A stretch of DNA of 64,000 nucleotides from an uncultured Campylobacter sp. (GCA_937990735.1 CALKQT010000071.1:24030-88029), one strand, 5' to 3'; positions 16,823 through 25,415 are shown, numbered from the stretch's first letter. Program-made: numbers and translations. Notes: a model not told the origin generated them from the letters alone.

Positions 16823-17017
16823 ATGAAAACTATATTTTTGCTTTTAGCGTCGTTAGTGGTATTGGGGGCAGCCGACAAATTTGACTGCTCGAAAAAGTAT
16901 TGCAAGCAGATGAGTAGCTGCGAAGAAGCTTATCATTATCTAAAAAAGTGCGGACGCAGTAACTTTGACAAAGACAAAGACGGCGTGCCGTGCGAAAACG
17001 TGTGTAAGAAAAAATGA
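16823..17017 (+). CDS. Small secreted excalibur-domain protein
   Basis: A 64-residue protein with a signal peptide (KTIFLLLASLVVLGAA) followed by an excalibur-like metal-binding domain. The signature is C...CEEAYHYLKKCG followed by DKDKDGVPCENVC. The D-x-D-x-D-G loop suggests calcium binding and five to six cysteines suggest disulfides. The start codon directly follows the stop of the preceding gene, and the stop overlaps the next ATG, so the three genes are coupled. Confidence 0.8.
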   Translation: MKTIFLLLASLVVLGAADKFDCSKKYCKQMSSCEEAYHYLKKCGRSNFDKDKDGVPCENVCKKK

Positions 17018-17319
17018 TGAACTTTATCAATTCTTTTTTACCCTATTGGAAAGTAATCGGAGCTTTGATTTTTGTCGTCGTCCTTTGGATAATTAGCCTG
17101 AAAATGCAACGCGAAGAAAATAAAAGATTGTATCTGGCTGCAAGAAACGAGGAAATAAGCAGGATAAGCGAGGGCGTAGCCGGAGGAATCATAGCGGTCT
17201 TTGAAAATCAAAATTTTATCCAAGCGTTGAATAACGGCGTAGTCATAAAAATAGATATAAATGTAGATGGTAGCCAAAATATAGTCATAGCCGGCAAAAA
17301 CAATCAGGTGAGCCGTTAG
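17014..17319 (+). CDS. Single-pass membrane protein with GN-type motif
   Basis: A 101-residue protein. One TM helix spans about residues 13-31, followed by a charged cytoplasmic helix. The C-terminal motif INVDGSQNIVIAGKNNQV resembles the G-D-G-N repeat in the prophage repressor. Such motifs occur in short beta-rich interaction modules. It is the last gene of the repressor-linked unit. A link between membrane and repressor, or superinfection exclusion, is speculative. Confidence 0.6.
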   Translation: MMNFINSFLPYWKVIGALIFVVVLWIISLKMQREENKRLYLAARNEEISRISEGVAGGIIAVFENQNFIQALNNGVVIKIDINVDGSQNIVIAGKNNQVSR

Positions 17320-17400
17320 TTGAGAGCCGGGCTGTGGCGAGATTAAGGGCCGATAGCCCCGTGGGAGTTTAGGAAAAATAAATTTTAAAAGGGAATAAAA

Positions 17401-19053
17401 GTGGATAATTACATTTTTATAAAAAAGATAGAGATAAAAAATTTTAGAGCTTTTTCAGAGCAGGGTAAAGTTTATAAAATAGAACTAGGCAGACATATTA
17501 CTTGCATATCAGGACACAATGGAATTGGAAAATCTACGATACTAGCAATGTTAAGTAATTGTGGCGAGATTAAAAAACAAGACGGGGTATTGCTTAATGG
17601 TGATAAATTTGCAGGTGAGTATAGTTCAATCATAAAATTTGATAAAGAGAACGATAGCTCAGGTGAGAAATGTAGCATATATTTCCACGTTCCCGACGAT
17701 GTGAAAGATTCATCGGGCTTTAAATATCCAAAAGTTATTGATTTTAGGGCAGCTATCCAAAGCGGGGAAAGATATAGATTATTGCCGAAAAAAACGCACG
17801 AGCGCCCAACTGAAAGCAAGATAGAGTGGCCGACGTATTATTTAGGGCTTTCTAGGCTATATCCGATCGGTGAATCCGAAAACATAGATGTAGTAGGGCT
17901 AAAAGCAGATGATGAAATAAAGAATGAAATGTTTGAAGCATATTCTAATATTTTAAATACAAATATCAATAGCATGGATTCGAGCTTTGTAAGTCCAACC
18001 GATGCCAAAAAGAAAAAAGGGGTTGGAATAAAAACGGATAAATACGGAATATTGTCTAACTCGTCAGGACAAGATAACCTAGGACAAATTTTGATGGCGG
18101 TATTTTCTTTTCAAAATCTAAAAAATACCTTAGAAAAAAAAGAAAATTACTGGTATGACGGCGGTATCTTACTCATAGACGAGATAGACGCAACGCTACA
18201 CCCAGCAGCACAAAATAAACTTTTCAAATTTCTTTATCAAAAGTCACAAGACCTAAATTTACAGATAGTTTTTACAACTCATAGTTTAAGTCTTTTAGAG
18301 TATATAATAAAGACTCACAATCTAAATACACACAATCAATCTCTTATTATCCAGTATCTTACAAACGGAAGGGGCGATGTTGAAATTTTAAAAAACCCAA
18401 CGATAGAAAGAATTCGTCGCGATTTGCTAATGTTAACCGGCGAAGCAAAAGAGAACCCAAAAATAGATATACTTACGGAAGATGATGTCGGAAGATGGTT
18501 TTTAGAAAAGATTATCGATCAGTCTATCCCGGGCATAAAGCTAAATTTTATAGACTGCGCCTTTGGTTGCGGAGAGATAGCAAAGCTAGTTAGCGGTAGT
18601 AAAATTTTTAATAATATTATCGTGGTTTTAGACCCTGATATTTCAAGCCAACAAAGCAGGCAAGACGTAGAAAATAACTTAAAAAAAGGTAATGGTTATT
18701 GGGCATTGAAAAACCCGGTAGAGCGCGACGGTAGATGTATTTTTGCTCTACCCGGCGATAAACCTATTGAAACTATGCTATGGGAATACGTCAACGCTTC
18801 GCCAGAAAATCATAAAATGTATTTTGATCAAGCATTAGAAGAAGAAGGAATTTATAAAAGAAATTTAATTGGTGAACAAATAAACGAGTTAACAAAACAA
18901 AAAGAATGGTTTTATAAGAATAAATATATAATTGATACCGTGCTTTGTTATTGGATTGACGATAATAAAGATATTATTAATGACTTTATTAAGAATTTTA
19001 AGTGCGAATATAATAAAATAGCCAGAAAAATAGGTATAGATAAAATACAATAA
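17401..19053 (+). CDS. AAA ATPase with C-terminal TOPRIM-like domain (OLD-like)
   Basis: A 550-residue protein starting at GTG with an AAAAGGGAATAAAA site. The ABC/SMC-type ATPase has Walker A GHNGIGKST at residues 38-46, Walker B LLIDEIDATLHP at about 257-268 and a TTHS switch at about 291. The C-terminal part has LTEDD at about 357 and VVLDPD at about 408, the Glu and D-x-D expected of a TOPRIM nuclease. This is the architecture of OLD-family nucleases (P2 Old, GajA) and of single-chain PARIS-like proteins. Antiphage defence or superinfection exclusion is inferred. Composition is AT-richer than phage genes around it. Confidence 0.75.
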   Translation: MDNYIFIKKIEIKNFRAFSEQGKVYKIELGRHITCISGHNGIGKSTILAMLSNCGEIKKQDGVLLNGDKFAGEYSSIIKFDKENDSSGEKCSIYFHVPDDVKDSSGFKYPKVIDFRAAIQSGERYRLLPKKTHERPTESKIEWPTYYLGLSRLYPIGESENIDVVGLKADDEIKNEMFEAYSNILNTNINSMDSSFVSPTDAKKKKGVGIKTDKYGILSNSSGQDNLGQILMAVFSFQNLKNTLEKKENYWYDGGILLIDEIDATLHPAAQNKLFKFLYQKSQDLNLQIVFTTHSLSLLEYIIKTHNLNTHNQSLIIQYLTNGRGDVEILKNPTIERIRRDLLMLTGEAKENPKIDILTEDDVGRWFLEKIIDQSIPGIKLNFIDCAFGCGEIAKLVSGSKIFNNIIVVLDPDISSQQSRQDVENNLKKGNGYWALKNPVERDGRCIFALPGDKPIETMLWEYVNASPENHKMYFDQALEEEGIYKRNLIGEQINELTKQKEWFYKNKYIIDTVLCYWIDDNKDIINDFIKNFKCEYNKIARKIGIDKIQ

Positions 19054-19064
19054 CCGAGGTAAAA

Positions 19065-19934
19065 ATGCCGACAACGCTGTCTCCCCTCCGCTATCCGGGC
19101 GGAAAAAGCAAACTAGCCGACTTCGTGGATAATACCATAAAGCTAAATGGTATAGAAAAACCTATTTATTGCGAGCCTTTTTGCGGCGGCGCGGGCGTGG
19201 CCATAGATTTACTGTTAAAAAATAAGGTAGAAAAAATCATATTAAACGATTGCGACGTAGCCGTTTATTCGTTTTGGAAAGCCGTATTAGACGATGCCGA
19301 AAAACTTGGCCAAAAAATAATCTCGACCGAAATAACAATGCAAGAAAGAGAAAATCAGCGACAAATTTATGGCGAACTATCAAAAAAAAGGGAGTATAGC
19401 CTAGACCTTGCGTTTGCTACGCTGTTTTTAAATAGAACAAGCGTGTCGGGCATCATAAGGGGCGGAGTTATAGGGGGGAAAGACCAAAAGGGCAAATATA
19501 AGATCGGCGATAGATTTAATAAAGAAAAGATTTTAGAAAAAATAAATCGTATAGCCGCCCTCAAAGATAAAATAGAATTATTTAATCTTGATTGTAGCGA
19601 ACTTATAAATACTTACCTGAAAAACTATACCGATAAAAATAACTTATTTATATTTTTTGACCCGCCATACTATAAGCAGGGAAAAAATTTATATACAAAC
19701 TTTTTTAGCCATAAAGACCATGAAAATTTAGGCTTGGCCATAAAAAAATTAGATGAGTATTTTTGGATATTGACCTATGATAACACCTCTGAAATACTAA
19801 AAATTTATAAAGAATATAATCCTAGAAAGTATAAGCTTCAATATTCGGCCAAAAATAAAATAAAAGAAACAGAGCTGTTTTTTAGCAATAATAAAACAAA
19901 AATCGAGTCGTTTGATAAAGTAATATTTGAGTAA
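19065..19934 (+). CDS. DNA adenine methyltransferase, Dam/D12 class
   Basis: A 289-residue D12-class N6-adenine methylase. LRYPGGKSKL at the N-terminus, the SAM loop EPFCGGAG around 37-44 and catalytic DPPYY at 199-203 are all intact. It starts 11 nt after the ATPase-TOPRIM gene with a GAGG site, so they are likely cotranscribed. Its stop abuts the tape-measure stop with no terminator between. It could protect phage DNA, or provide self-recognition for the neighbouring nuclease-like protein. Confidence 0.9.
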   Translation: MPTTLSPLRYPGGKSKLADFVDNTIKLNGIEKPIYCEPFCGGAGVAIDLLLKNKVEKIILNDCDVAVYSFWKAVLDDAEKLGQKIISTEITMQERENQRQIYGELSKKREYSLDLAFATLFLNRTSVSGIIRGGVIGGKDQKGKYKIGDRFNKEKILEKINRIAALKDKIELFNLDCSELINTYLKNYTDKNNLFIFFDPPYYKQGKNLYTNFFSHKDHENLGLAIKKLDEYFWILTYDNTSEILKIYKEYNPRKYKLQYSAKNKIKETELFFSNNKTKIESFDKVIFE

Positions 19935-22262
19935 CTAATCCCCAAAACTATATCCGTTTTCTTCTATAGCTACGGCGACGGCTTGTGGGGTGGCTTGTGT
20001 GCCGTGCATGTGGATATCTATCTTTTTGTTATCGTTTATCTGCTTGCTAGATGCGGCGGAGGCTTGAGCCACCCTTTTATCTTGCATCGCTTGATCGATA
20101 GCGCCATTCGTAGTTTGAGCGGGCGTTTCGTCATTAAACCAGCTAAAAGGATTATACCAGTTGTTTTCTTTACCGTCACCGATGCCTAGCACCTCTTTTG
20201 CGCCGTCTTTTACGAGGGAAAAGGCGTCAACGACCATCGAAACCTTATCCATCAGCCATTCGATCTTTTTAGTAAAAGCCTCTATCCACTCCGATCCTTT
20301 GAGTTTTACGATATCTATCACTAGACCGATTGCGGTGATTATGTTAGCTATCGCTTCTAGCGGGTATAAAAGTGCGCTTATCGCCGTGCCGAAAACCCTA
20401 CCGAAATCGACTCCTTCGTTTTTTAAATTTCCGAGTTCGCCCGCGCTTGATCCTACAGCTGAGGTTATCCACTCAAAAAGCGACACGATAGGACTAAGCG
20501 CACCTTTTATATGCTCCCATGCATCTTTAAAGCTTTGTATAAAAGGTCTTAGCGCCATCTTCACACCCTCGAAAAATCCGTCGAAAAACGCCTTTACCTC
20601 ATCCCAATATTTATATACGAGGGCTGCGGCAATGGCAAGTGCGGTTAAAAATAACCCGATAGGACTTGTAATTAGGGCTAGTGAAAAAGCTTTGATCCTA
20701 GTTATTAAGGTAGCGAAAAATAACGAGGTTTGAAGTCTAGCGCTTGCCATCGCAAAGCCTAAATTCTTAAATCTTAACGAACACGTGCCTAGCGCCCCAC
20801 CCGCTTTTAAGCATTCAAAAGGCAAAACAGATAGCACTTTTCTGAATTCTCCGCCTACTATGATAGCTGCATTTACCGCGAGCTTATGCGATAAAAACGC
20901 GACTTTTAGCGCCGTTATCGCCACCACCGCACCAAATACGGCTTTGGTAAGCCCGGGAAATTTAGCTGTAAATTCCGAAACGACGTAAGACACCTTTCTG
21001 ATCACATTTAACGCGCTATTTATTACCGGCAAGAATACGCTTCCGATATTTATGGCTATTTCGTTGAATGCACTTTTCATAAGCTGGATATTGTTCGCGG
21101 TCGTCGCACTCCTTGCTTCGAATTCTCTTTGCATCGAACCCGCTTTAGCTTTATCACCGCTTAAAGACATGGCTTTATCGAAGTTTTCGATAGCTCCGGT
21201 CACAAGAGATATGTCATCACCGAAATTTTTACCGAATATCGCCGTTAAAATACCCGTTTTTTGCGCTTTTGGAATTTTTGAAAGAGTGTGTAAAAACTGC
21301 GTCAGAGCCTTTTGCGGATCTTTAAGGATCGCTCTTTTTAAGTCTTTGCCGTCGATGCCGATCTGTTTAAACGCTTCCGATACTTCTTTGCTTGCATTAT
21401 CGGCATTGTTTAGCACGGTTAGCATAGAATTTATCGCTGTACTTGCGACCTCGGGAGCTTTTCCAAGAGCGATAAACGAGCTAGCAAGTCCAGCTGTATC
21501 GTCGGCGCTAAGACCGAAGTCTTTAGCATTACCCGCTATCCTGCCTAGAGCATTTACGATATCGCCTGCGGTAGCGGCGGAGTTATTAGAGATATGATTT
21601 ATCGTATCGCCCAAGGCCCCTACTTGTTTTACGTCCATACCGAAAATATTCATAAGCGTAGCCATATTATCACCCGCTTCTTTTGCGCTCATATCAAAAG
21701 CTACACCCATTTTTGCGGCGGTAGAGGTAAAATCGAGCAAATTTTCTTTAGCGATGCCAAGCTGTCCGCCCGAAGCCGTGATTTGAGCCAATTCGTTGAC
21801 GCTTAACGGGATCGTTCGGCTCATTTTCATAAGATCGTTAGAGAAATTTTTTACATCGTTTTCGCCACCAAAATCCACTACCTTTTTGACGTCCGCCATC
21901 GAGCTTTCAAAATCGATCGCCGCACTTATCGGTTTTGATAGAACTAGAACCGAGCCAAGAGCCGCTATGATATCGGTTTTAAGGCCTTCTATATTTTTGC
22001 GGGCGTTAGAGATATCTAAATTTAGTTTCGTAGTAGTCGCTTTTTTGATATCCGCGGCTAGCTTTGCGACTTGCTCTCTAGCGCCTATATTAAGCGGGTT
22101 TATCTTTAGCTCTTTTAGCCCGTTTTTATACGCTTCGATAGGTGCTTTTATTGCTCTACCAAGCTGTGAGGATAGGTCGTTACTTTGTTTATTTATAACC
22201 TTCATCGCGCGATTAAAGTCGCTTAAATCCATCCCGAAGGTCAGAGTCGCATTCTTTGCCAT
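19935..22262 (-). CDS. Phage tail tape measure protein (gpT, TP901 family)
   Basis: A 775-residue protein that sets tail length and is ejected with DNA. The TP901 core about residues 95-430 contains FESSMADVKKVVDFGG, ITASGGQLGI and NNSAATAGDIVNALGRIAG. Hydrophobic segments follow around 440-470 and 540-570, and helical repeats make up the C-terminus. It is the last minus-strand late gene, as gpT follows E/E' in P2, but a small plus-strand membrane gene is inserted between them. Confidence 0.93.
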   Translation of the reverse strand: MAKNATLTFGMDLSDFNRAMKVINKQSNDLSSQLGRAIKAPIEAYKNGLKELKINPLNIGAREQVAKLAADIKKATTTKLNLDISNARKNIEGLKTDIIAALGSVLVLSKPISAAIDFESSMADVKKVVDFGGENDVKNFSNDLMKMSRTIPLSVNELAQITASGGQLGIAKENLLDFTSTAAKMGVAFDMSAKEAGDNMATLMNIFGMDVKQVGALGDTINHISNNSAATAGDIVNALGRIAGNAKDFGLSADDTAGLASSFIALGKAPEVASTAINSMLTVLNNADNASKEVSEAFKQIGIDGKDLKRAILKDPQKALTQFLHTLSKIPKAQKTGILTAIFGKNFGDDISLVTGAIENFDKAMSLSGDKAKAGSMQREFEARSATTANNIQLMKSAFNEIAINIGSVFLPVINSALNVIRKVSYVVSEFTAKFPGLTKAVFGAVVAITALKVAFLSHKLAVNAAIIVGGEFRKVLSVLPFECLKAGGALGTCSLRFKNLGFAMASARLQTSLFFATLITRIKAFSLALITSPIGLFLTALAIAAALVYKYWDEVKAFFDGFFEGVKMALRPFIQSFKDAWEHIKGALSPIVSLFEWITSAVGSSAGELGNLKNEGVDFGRVFGTAISALLYPLEAIANIITAIGLVIDIVKLKGSEWIEAFTKKIEWLMDKVSMVVDAFSLVKDGAKEVLGIGDGKENNWYNPFSWFNDETPAQTTNGAIDQAMQDKRVAQASAASSKQINDNKKIDIHMHGTQATPQAVAVAIEENGYSFGD

Positions 22263-22330
22263 CCGCTTGCTCCTTAAAAACTTTCAAATAGTATCGAAAC
22301 GCCGATTGGAATTTATACAAGTGAATATGA

Positions 22331-22336
22331 TATAAT
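22331..22336 (+). promoter_or_regulatory. -10 box of the 75-residue membrane protein gene
   Basis: TATAAT 27 nt upstream of the ATG, with an AAAAAGGATCC ribosome site between. It provides an independent promoter opposing the late operon. Confidence 0.55.
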
Positions 22337-22363
22337 CGCCCCATAAATTAAAAAGGATCCGTT

Positions 22364-22591
22364 ATGGGTAGAATTTTAGCTTTTTTCTTAGCAGGCGCTT
22401 TAGGAGTGGTTTTTTGCGGCGCGAGCCTTTTTATGTTAAGCGTCCTTGCATACTATCTTTTACCATTTTTTGCGATAGCTTTTATAGCGGGCTGCACATT
22501 TACGATAAGAAATGCTAAAAAGCAAAGAGACGAAAGAAAAAGACACAAAAGCTATATAGACGCCTTGCGATACGATAAGATACAAATTTAA
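22364..22591 (+). CDS. Small two-TM membrane protein, prophage moron
   Basis: A 75-residue protein with two hydrophobic helices (about 5-25 and 27-45) and a basic C-terminal tail (KKQRDERKRHKSYI). It is on the strand opposite to the tail genes around it, between E' and the tape measure gene, and has its own promoter and ribosome site. This is the pattern of a lysogenic conversion gene. Superinfection immunity or membrane association is possible. No family is recognised. Confidence 0.65.
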   Translation: MGRILAFFLAGALGVVFCGASLFMLSVLAYYLLPFFAIAFIAGCTFTIRNAKKQRDERKRHKSYIDALRYDKIQI

Positions 22592-22600
22592 GGTGCGATA

Positions 22601-22720
22601 TCACACCTTATTCAACTTTACCGCTATTTCGTAATACTCTACGAATTCGTTAAATTCCAAGCTTAAAATATCGCTTAATGTAAAATGCAGGGTATGCCCT
22701 ATAAGAGCAAACCCCTCCAT
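22601..22720 (-). CDS. Tail assembly chaperone extension gpE' (reached by -1 frameshift)
   Basis: A 39-codon reading frame from MEGFALIGHTLHF to KLNKV. Its ATG overlaps the gpE stop (TAATG). The upstream gene ends in an in-frame A-AAA-AAC heptamer followed directly by TAA. A -1 slip would continue into CTA-ATG-GAG and give a 127-residue gpE-E' fusion. P2 E/E+E' and lambda G/GT use the same strategy between tube and tape measure genes. Independent initiation at the ATG is the alternative. Confidence 0.75.
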   Translation of the reverse strand: MEGFALIGHTLHFTLSDILSLEFNEFVEYYEIAVKLNKV

Positions 22721-22983
22721 TAGTTTTTTACGTCGATACCCAAAAATGAGCTTATGTTTTTCGATAGATCGCTCCACTCTCCTATAGGAAGAGCGTTTAA
22801 AAACTCTTTATCCAGCTCACCGTCGCTCATCTCAATCAGTAGCATTTTAGCTTGTTCGATCTCGTCTTTGCTAGATTTTTGCACGTTTTGAAGTTGTGCT
22901 AGAGTAGGAGCGCGCAGCTCCACTTCTTGCCCGTCCGAAAAAGTAAAAGTTCTTTTTGGTAATTCGATCTTTTTTAGTGCCAT
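22720..22983 (-). CDS. Tail assembly chaperone gpE
   Basis: An 87-residue protein with the P2 gpE-like pattern: a basic start (MALKKIELPKRTFTF), then EVELRAPTLAQLQNVQKS and an acidic helical C-terminus ending GIDVKN. It lies between tail tube FII and tape measure T, as in P2. Slippery heptamer A-AAA-AAC at 22729-22723 ends the coding sequence just before TAA. It chaperones the tape measure during tail assembly and is absent from the finished virion. Confidence 0.85.
   Translation of the reverse strand: MALKKIELPKRTFTFSDGQEVELRAPTLAQLQNVQKSSKDEIEQAKMLLIEMSDGELDKEFLNALPIGEWSDLSKNISSFLGIDVKN
22723..22729 (-). promoter_or_regulatory. -1 ribosomal frameshift heptamer A-AAA-AAC
   Basis: The heptamer is in the gpE zero frame (GTA-AAA-AAC-TAA) and fits X-XXY-YYZ exactly. 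A stop immediately after and an open -1 frame of 40 codons support function. The location matches the conserved frameshift in long-tailed phage tail chaperone genes. Confidence 0.78.
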
Positions 22984-23011
22984 TTTAAATTTCCTTTCTT
23001 TACCTTACTCT

Positions 23012-23515
23012 TTAGGATATATTTTTTCGGATAGACTCGTATAGGTCTATACCATCTACAGCGTAAATTTTATTATCCACGTCATAGATCAAAACGGGCT
23101 TTTTGTCCACGTCGTATTTGCAAAAATAGCAATTCATTTCGATGCTTAAATTCGCCTCTTTATTCATCTCGAATTTGGGCGGCTCTAGGACTTTGATATT
23201 ACCGCTAAAGGTAGCTACTACTTGAGTAGCTGCTCCCTCGCCGTCGGTATGGTTGGCTTTAACGTATAGGGATTGCTTTATTTTCGTGTTTAGTAGTGCA
23301 AAATAAACAGCGCTTACATTATTTATCGTAAATTTAGCTGATAGGGGCTTGAGCGTAGGTAATACGATCTCGTATTTGCCGATCTCTGCGCTTGCCTCGA
23401 TCGTCTCGTGTTCGAACTTTGGCGGCTCGAAATCCACTAACTCGCCCATAAGTCCGATACCTGCTATAAATAAATTCCCGCCCGTGATCGCTTGTGCTTT
23501 TAAAGACATTTTCAA
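23012..23515 (-). CDS. Major tail tube protein gpFII
   Basis: A 167-residue protein matching the P2 FII family pattern: N-terminal ITGGNLFIAGIGLMGELVDFEPPKFE, ASAEIGKYEIVLPTLKPL, and a C-terminal NLSIEMNCYFCKYDVD. It forms the inner tube of the contractile tail. It lies 15 nt downstream of the sheath gene and upstream of gpE, the P2 order. Confidence 0.92.
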   Translation of the reverse strand: MKMSLKAQAITGGNLFIAGIGLMGELVDFEPPKFEHETIEASAEIGKYEIVLPTLKPLSAKFTINNVSAVYFALLNTKIKQSLYVKANHTDGEGAATQVVATFSGNIKVLEPPKFEMNKEANLSIEMNCYFCKYDVDKKPVLIYDVDNKIYAVDGIDLYESIRKNIS

Positions 23516-23529
23516 CTCCTTTTAAATTT

Positions 23530-24639
23530 TTAAAGCTCTTCTATCAAAACTTGAGAATACTCGGTGACTCTGTAAATTCTATTCGTGATGTTCTTAAGAA
23601 GCGGCATTTCTTGAACTTTGTGTTTGATGTAGACTTTGCCCTCGCTTATCGTCTCGTTACTGTTTAGCTCGGCTGGCACCGTCACTTCAAAGCCTACCGC
23701 AACGTTATTTGCGACCAAACGGCGATAAAACGCCTCGAGGCTATCGACTACGTTTTTTAGCACGTCGCGCATACGCTTATCGATCGCTCGTTTTTGAGCT
23801 TCGAATATCGTCTCGATCGCCGTATAAAAGATGACATAGGTATGAAGCGAGCTAAAATCCTCGTCTCGAGTCTCTCCGCCCCACGCCCTGATGCCGTCGT
23901 CTACGTAAGCGATCGTGATGCCTTCGCTTCTTAGTCGGTCGGCTTCGCAGTCCACGCCCTGGATAAACTCTACATTATCCACGATGCCAGTAATGCCACC
24001 GATTACTTTATTTGAAAACGTTTGCGAAAAGCCGTATTCAGTCTCAGCCATGACTTTTGCGTAAAGTGCTATCAAAAACATAGATAGCGGGCGCACTACT
24101 TTATCCGTCCTAGTTACTTTTTGATACGTTATGATCGCGGTTTTTGTTTGCAGCGTTTTTACGGCGAGTTTAGCACTCGTTTCATTAGTAGCGTCGATCT
24201 CGATCGCATAAACTGCACGCAAATATTCGGCTACTTGCTTTAGCTTTTCATAAATGCCAGTGTCGTTATACTCCGGTGCGCATAAAAATTTCGGCTTCGC
24301 AGCTACCTCGTTCTCAGCTTTCTTAAGAGCGTCAATAGCTTTTAAACAAGAATTTAGATTTTCTTGTTTTTTAGCATCGCTGTCGGAATTCGCGCTTGGT
24401 TTAAAGGCGCTTAGAATGACTTGCGTATGTATCCCGCATGCCTTTAAATCGTCTAGTGCATTTTTGATAGTGCCTTTTTGCACTTCTTTGAGCGCATCTT
24501 CGACGGTGCTAAAGATATGAAGTCCTGCTTCTATCTTATCATCATCACCTACGATCGCGATCGGTCGTTTGTTGTTGATCTCGTATGGATTTAGCGAGCC
24601 GTTATATAGCTCGACGTTTATCCCGTATTTACTTGGCAT
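23530..24639 (-). CDS. Contractile tail sheath protein gpFI
   Basis: A 369-residue sheath protein of the P2 FI/Mu L type. Recognisable segments are GINVELYNGSLNPYEINNKRPIAIVGD at the N-terminus, AWGGETRDEDFSSLHTYV near residue 250 and FEVTVPAELNSNETISEGKVYI near the C-terminus. Its presence shows a contractile (myovirus) tail. It has an AAAGGAGAAAATATG start and follows the lysis genes. Confidence 0.93.
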   Translation of the reverse strand: MPSKYGINVELYNGSLNPYEINNKRPIAIVGDDDKIEAGLHIFSTVEDALKEVQKGTIKNALDDLKACGIHTQVILSAFKPSANSDSDAKKQENLNSCLKAIDALKKAENEVAAKPKFLCAPEYNDTGIYEKLKQVAEYLRAVYAIEIDATNETSAKLAVKTLQTKTAIITYQKVTRTDKVVRPLSMFLIALYAKVMAETEYGFSQTFSNKVIGGITGIVDNVEFIQGVDCEADRLRSEGITIAYVDDGIRAWGGETRDEDFSSLHTYVIFYTAIETIFEAQKRAIDKRMRDVLKNVVDSLEAFYRRLVANNVAVGFEVTVPAELNSNETISEGKVYIKHKVQEMPLLKNITNRIYRVTEYSQVLIEEL

Positions 24640-24650
24640 ATTTTCTCCTT

Positions 24651-25067
24651 TTAAATTTGGTTTTTTATCGAAACTTTAAAATTCTCATAGTTTATGATCT
24701 CAAGCAACCTAGCAAGCGTTTTAACGGAGTTGTAAACGCCCTTATCGTCGCTTCTATCACCCACCAAAATGCATCCTAGCGTGTCTTGCGGGAAATTGCC
24801 GTTATGGATCAAAATTTTTCGCGCCTTACTTACTTTATCGTTATAAAGTAGCGGCAAGCGGCGATTAAACCTAGGACTTCTATAAAATTCGGCATCATAC
24901 TCGCCTTGCGGGATCCTTTTATCTTGCCCCGAATCTATCGTATCCTCACCTGCAGGCTCAAGGATATAGCCGCCTAATAGTTTATTTTTGCGCTCGTCCA
25001 TTAGCTCGAATATCCCGATCGTGCCGTCTTTTATCTCGTTGTTACGGTGTATAAAAAGTGTTTTCAA
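24651..25067 (-). CDS. DUF5675 family protein, candidate lysis or wall enzyme
   Basis: A 138-residue protein with the DUF5675 pattern: RIPQGEYDAEFYRSPRFNRRLP and IHNGNFPQDTLGCILVG. The IHNGN...DT.GCI segment recalls the H...S-x-GC active site of L,D-transpeptidases. It directly follows the holin-like gene, so an endolysin or wall-modifying role is inferred. No conventional lysozyme, amidase or transglycosylase is found elsewhere in the prophage. Confidence 0.75.
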   Translation of the reverse strand: MKTLFIHRNNEIKDGTIGIFELMDERKNKLLGGYILEPAGEDTIDSGQDKRIPQGEYDAEFYRSPRFNRRLPLLYNDKVSKARKILIHNGNFPQDTLGCILVGDRSDDKGVYNSVKTLARLLEIINYENFKVSIKNQI

Positions 25068-25070
25068 AAT

Positions 25071-25415
25071 CTACTCCTTTGTTTCGTCGCTTATCTTATT
25101 TAATTTATTGTCTATGACCTTGTCTATTAACACGTTTATCCAATCAGCACCCTTCCATGCGAAAAATCCGCAAGCTGCAAGGGCTAATTTCTCACTGGCG
25201 TATATAAAAAATACGACTTCGAAACTTATCCACCCAAAAAATATCGAGCTTATCGTTCCTATGATCAAATTTATCGCCTTATGACTTGCCGGCTTGTCGC
25301 TTCGCTGTCCTATATTTAAAAATCCGCCTACCAATCCTATAATAAAAACCCATAGATAAATTCCTAAAATCTCGGTTATAGTCGTGTTAGTGTTCATTGC
25401 CATATACTTTAACAC
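25071..25415 (-). CDS. Holin-like membrane protein (LydA / Phage_holin_3_3 type)
   Basis: A 114-residue protein with three hydrophobic helices at about 14-34, 48-70 and 76-92 and a charged tail. The GLVGGFLN and IGTISSIFFGWISFE pattern fits the LydA-like holin group. It overlaps the spanin-like lipoprotein gene by 29 nt and precedes the DUF5675 gene by 3 nt, forming a compact lysis cassette. It is expected to permeabilise the inner membrane at the end of the lytic cycle. Confidence 0.7.
   Translation of the reverse strand: MLKYMAMNTNTTITEILGIYLWVFIIGLVGGFLNIGQRSDKPASHKAINLIIGTISSIFFGWISFEVVFFIYASEKLALAACGFFAWKGADWINVLIDKVIDNKLNKISDETKE

Noticed and set aside
17401..19053. DNA replication/repair RecF as the identity of the ATPase
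   Set aside because: Length, the C-terminal Glu...DxD region and the prophage cargo location fit OLD-like proteins better.
20161..22335. Long plus-strand ORFs of 180-190 codons across the tape measure gene
   Set aside because: They are antisense to the tape measure gene, whose TP901 signature is unmistakable.
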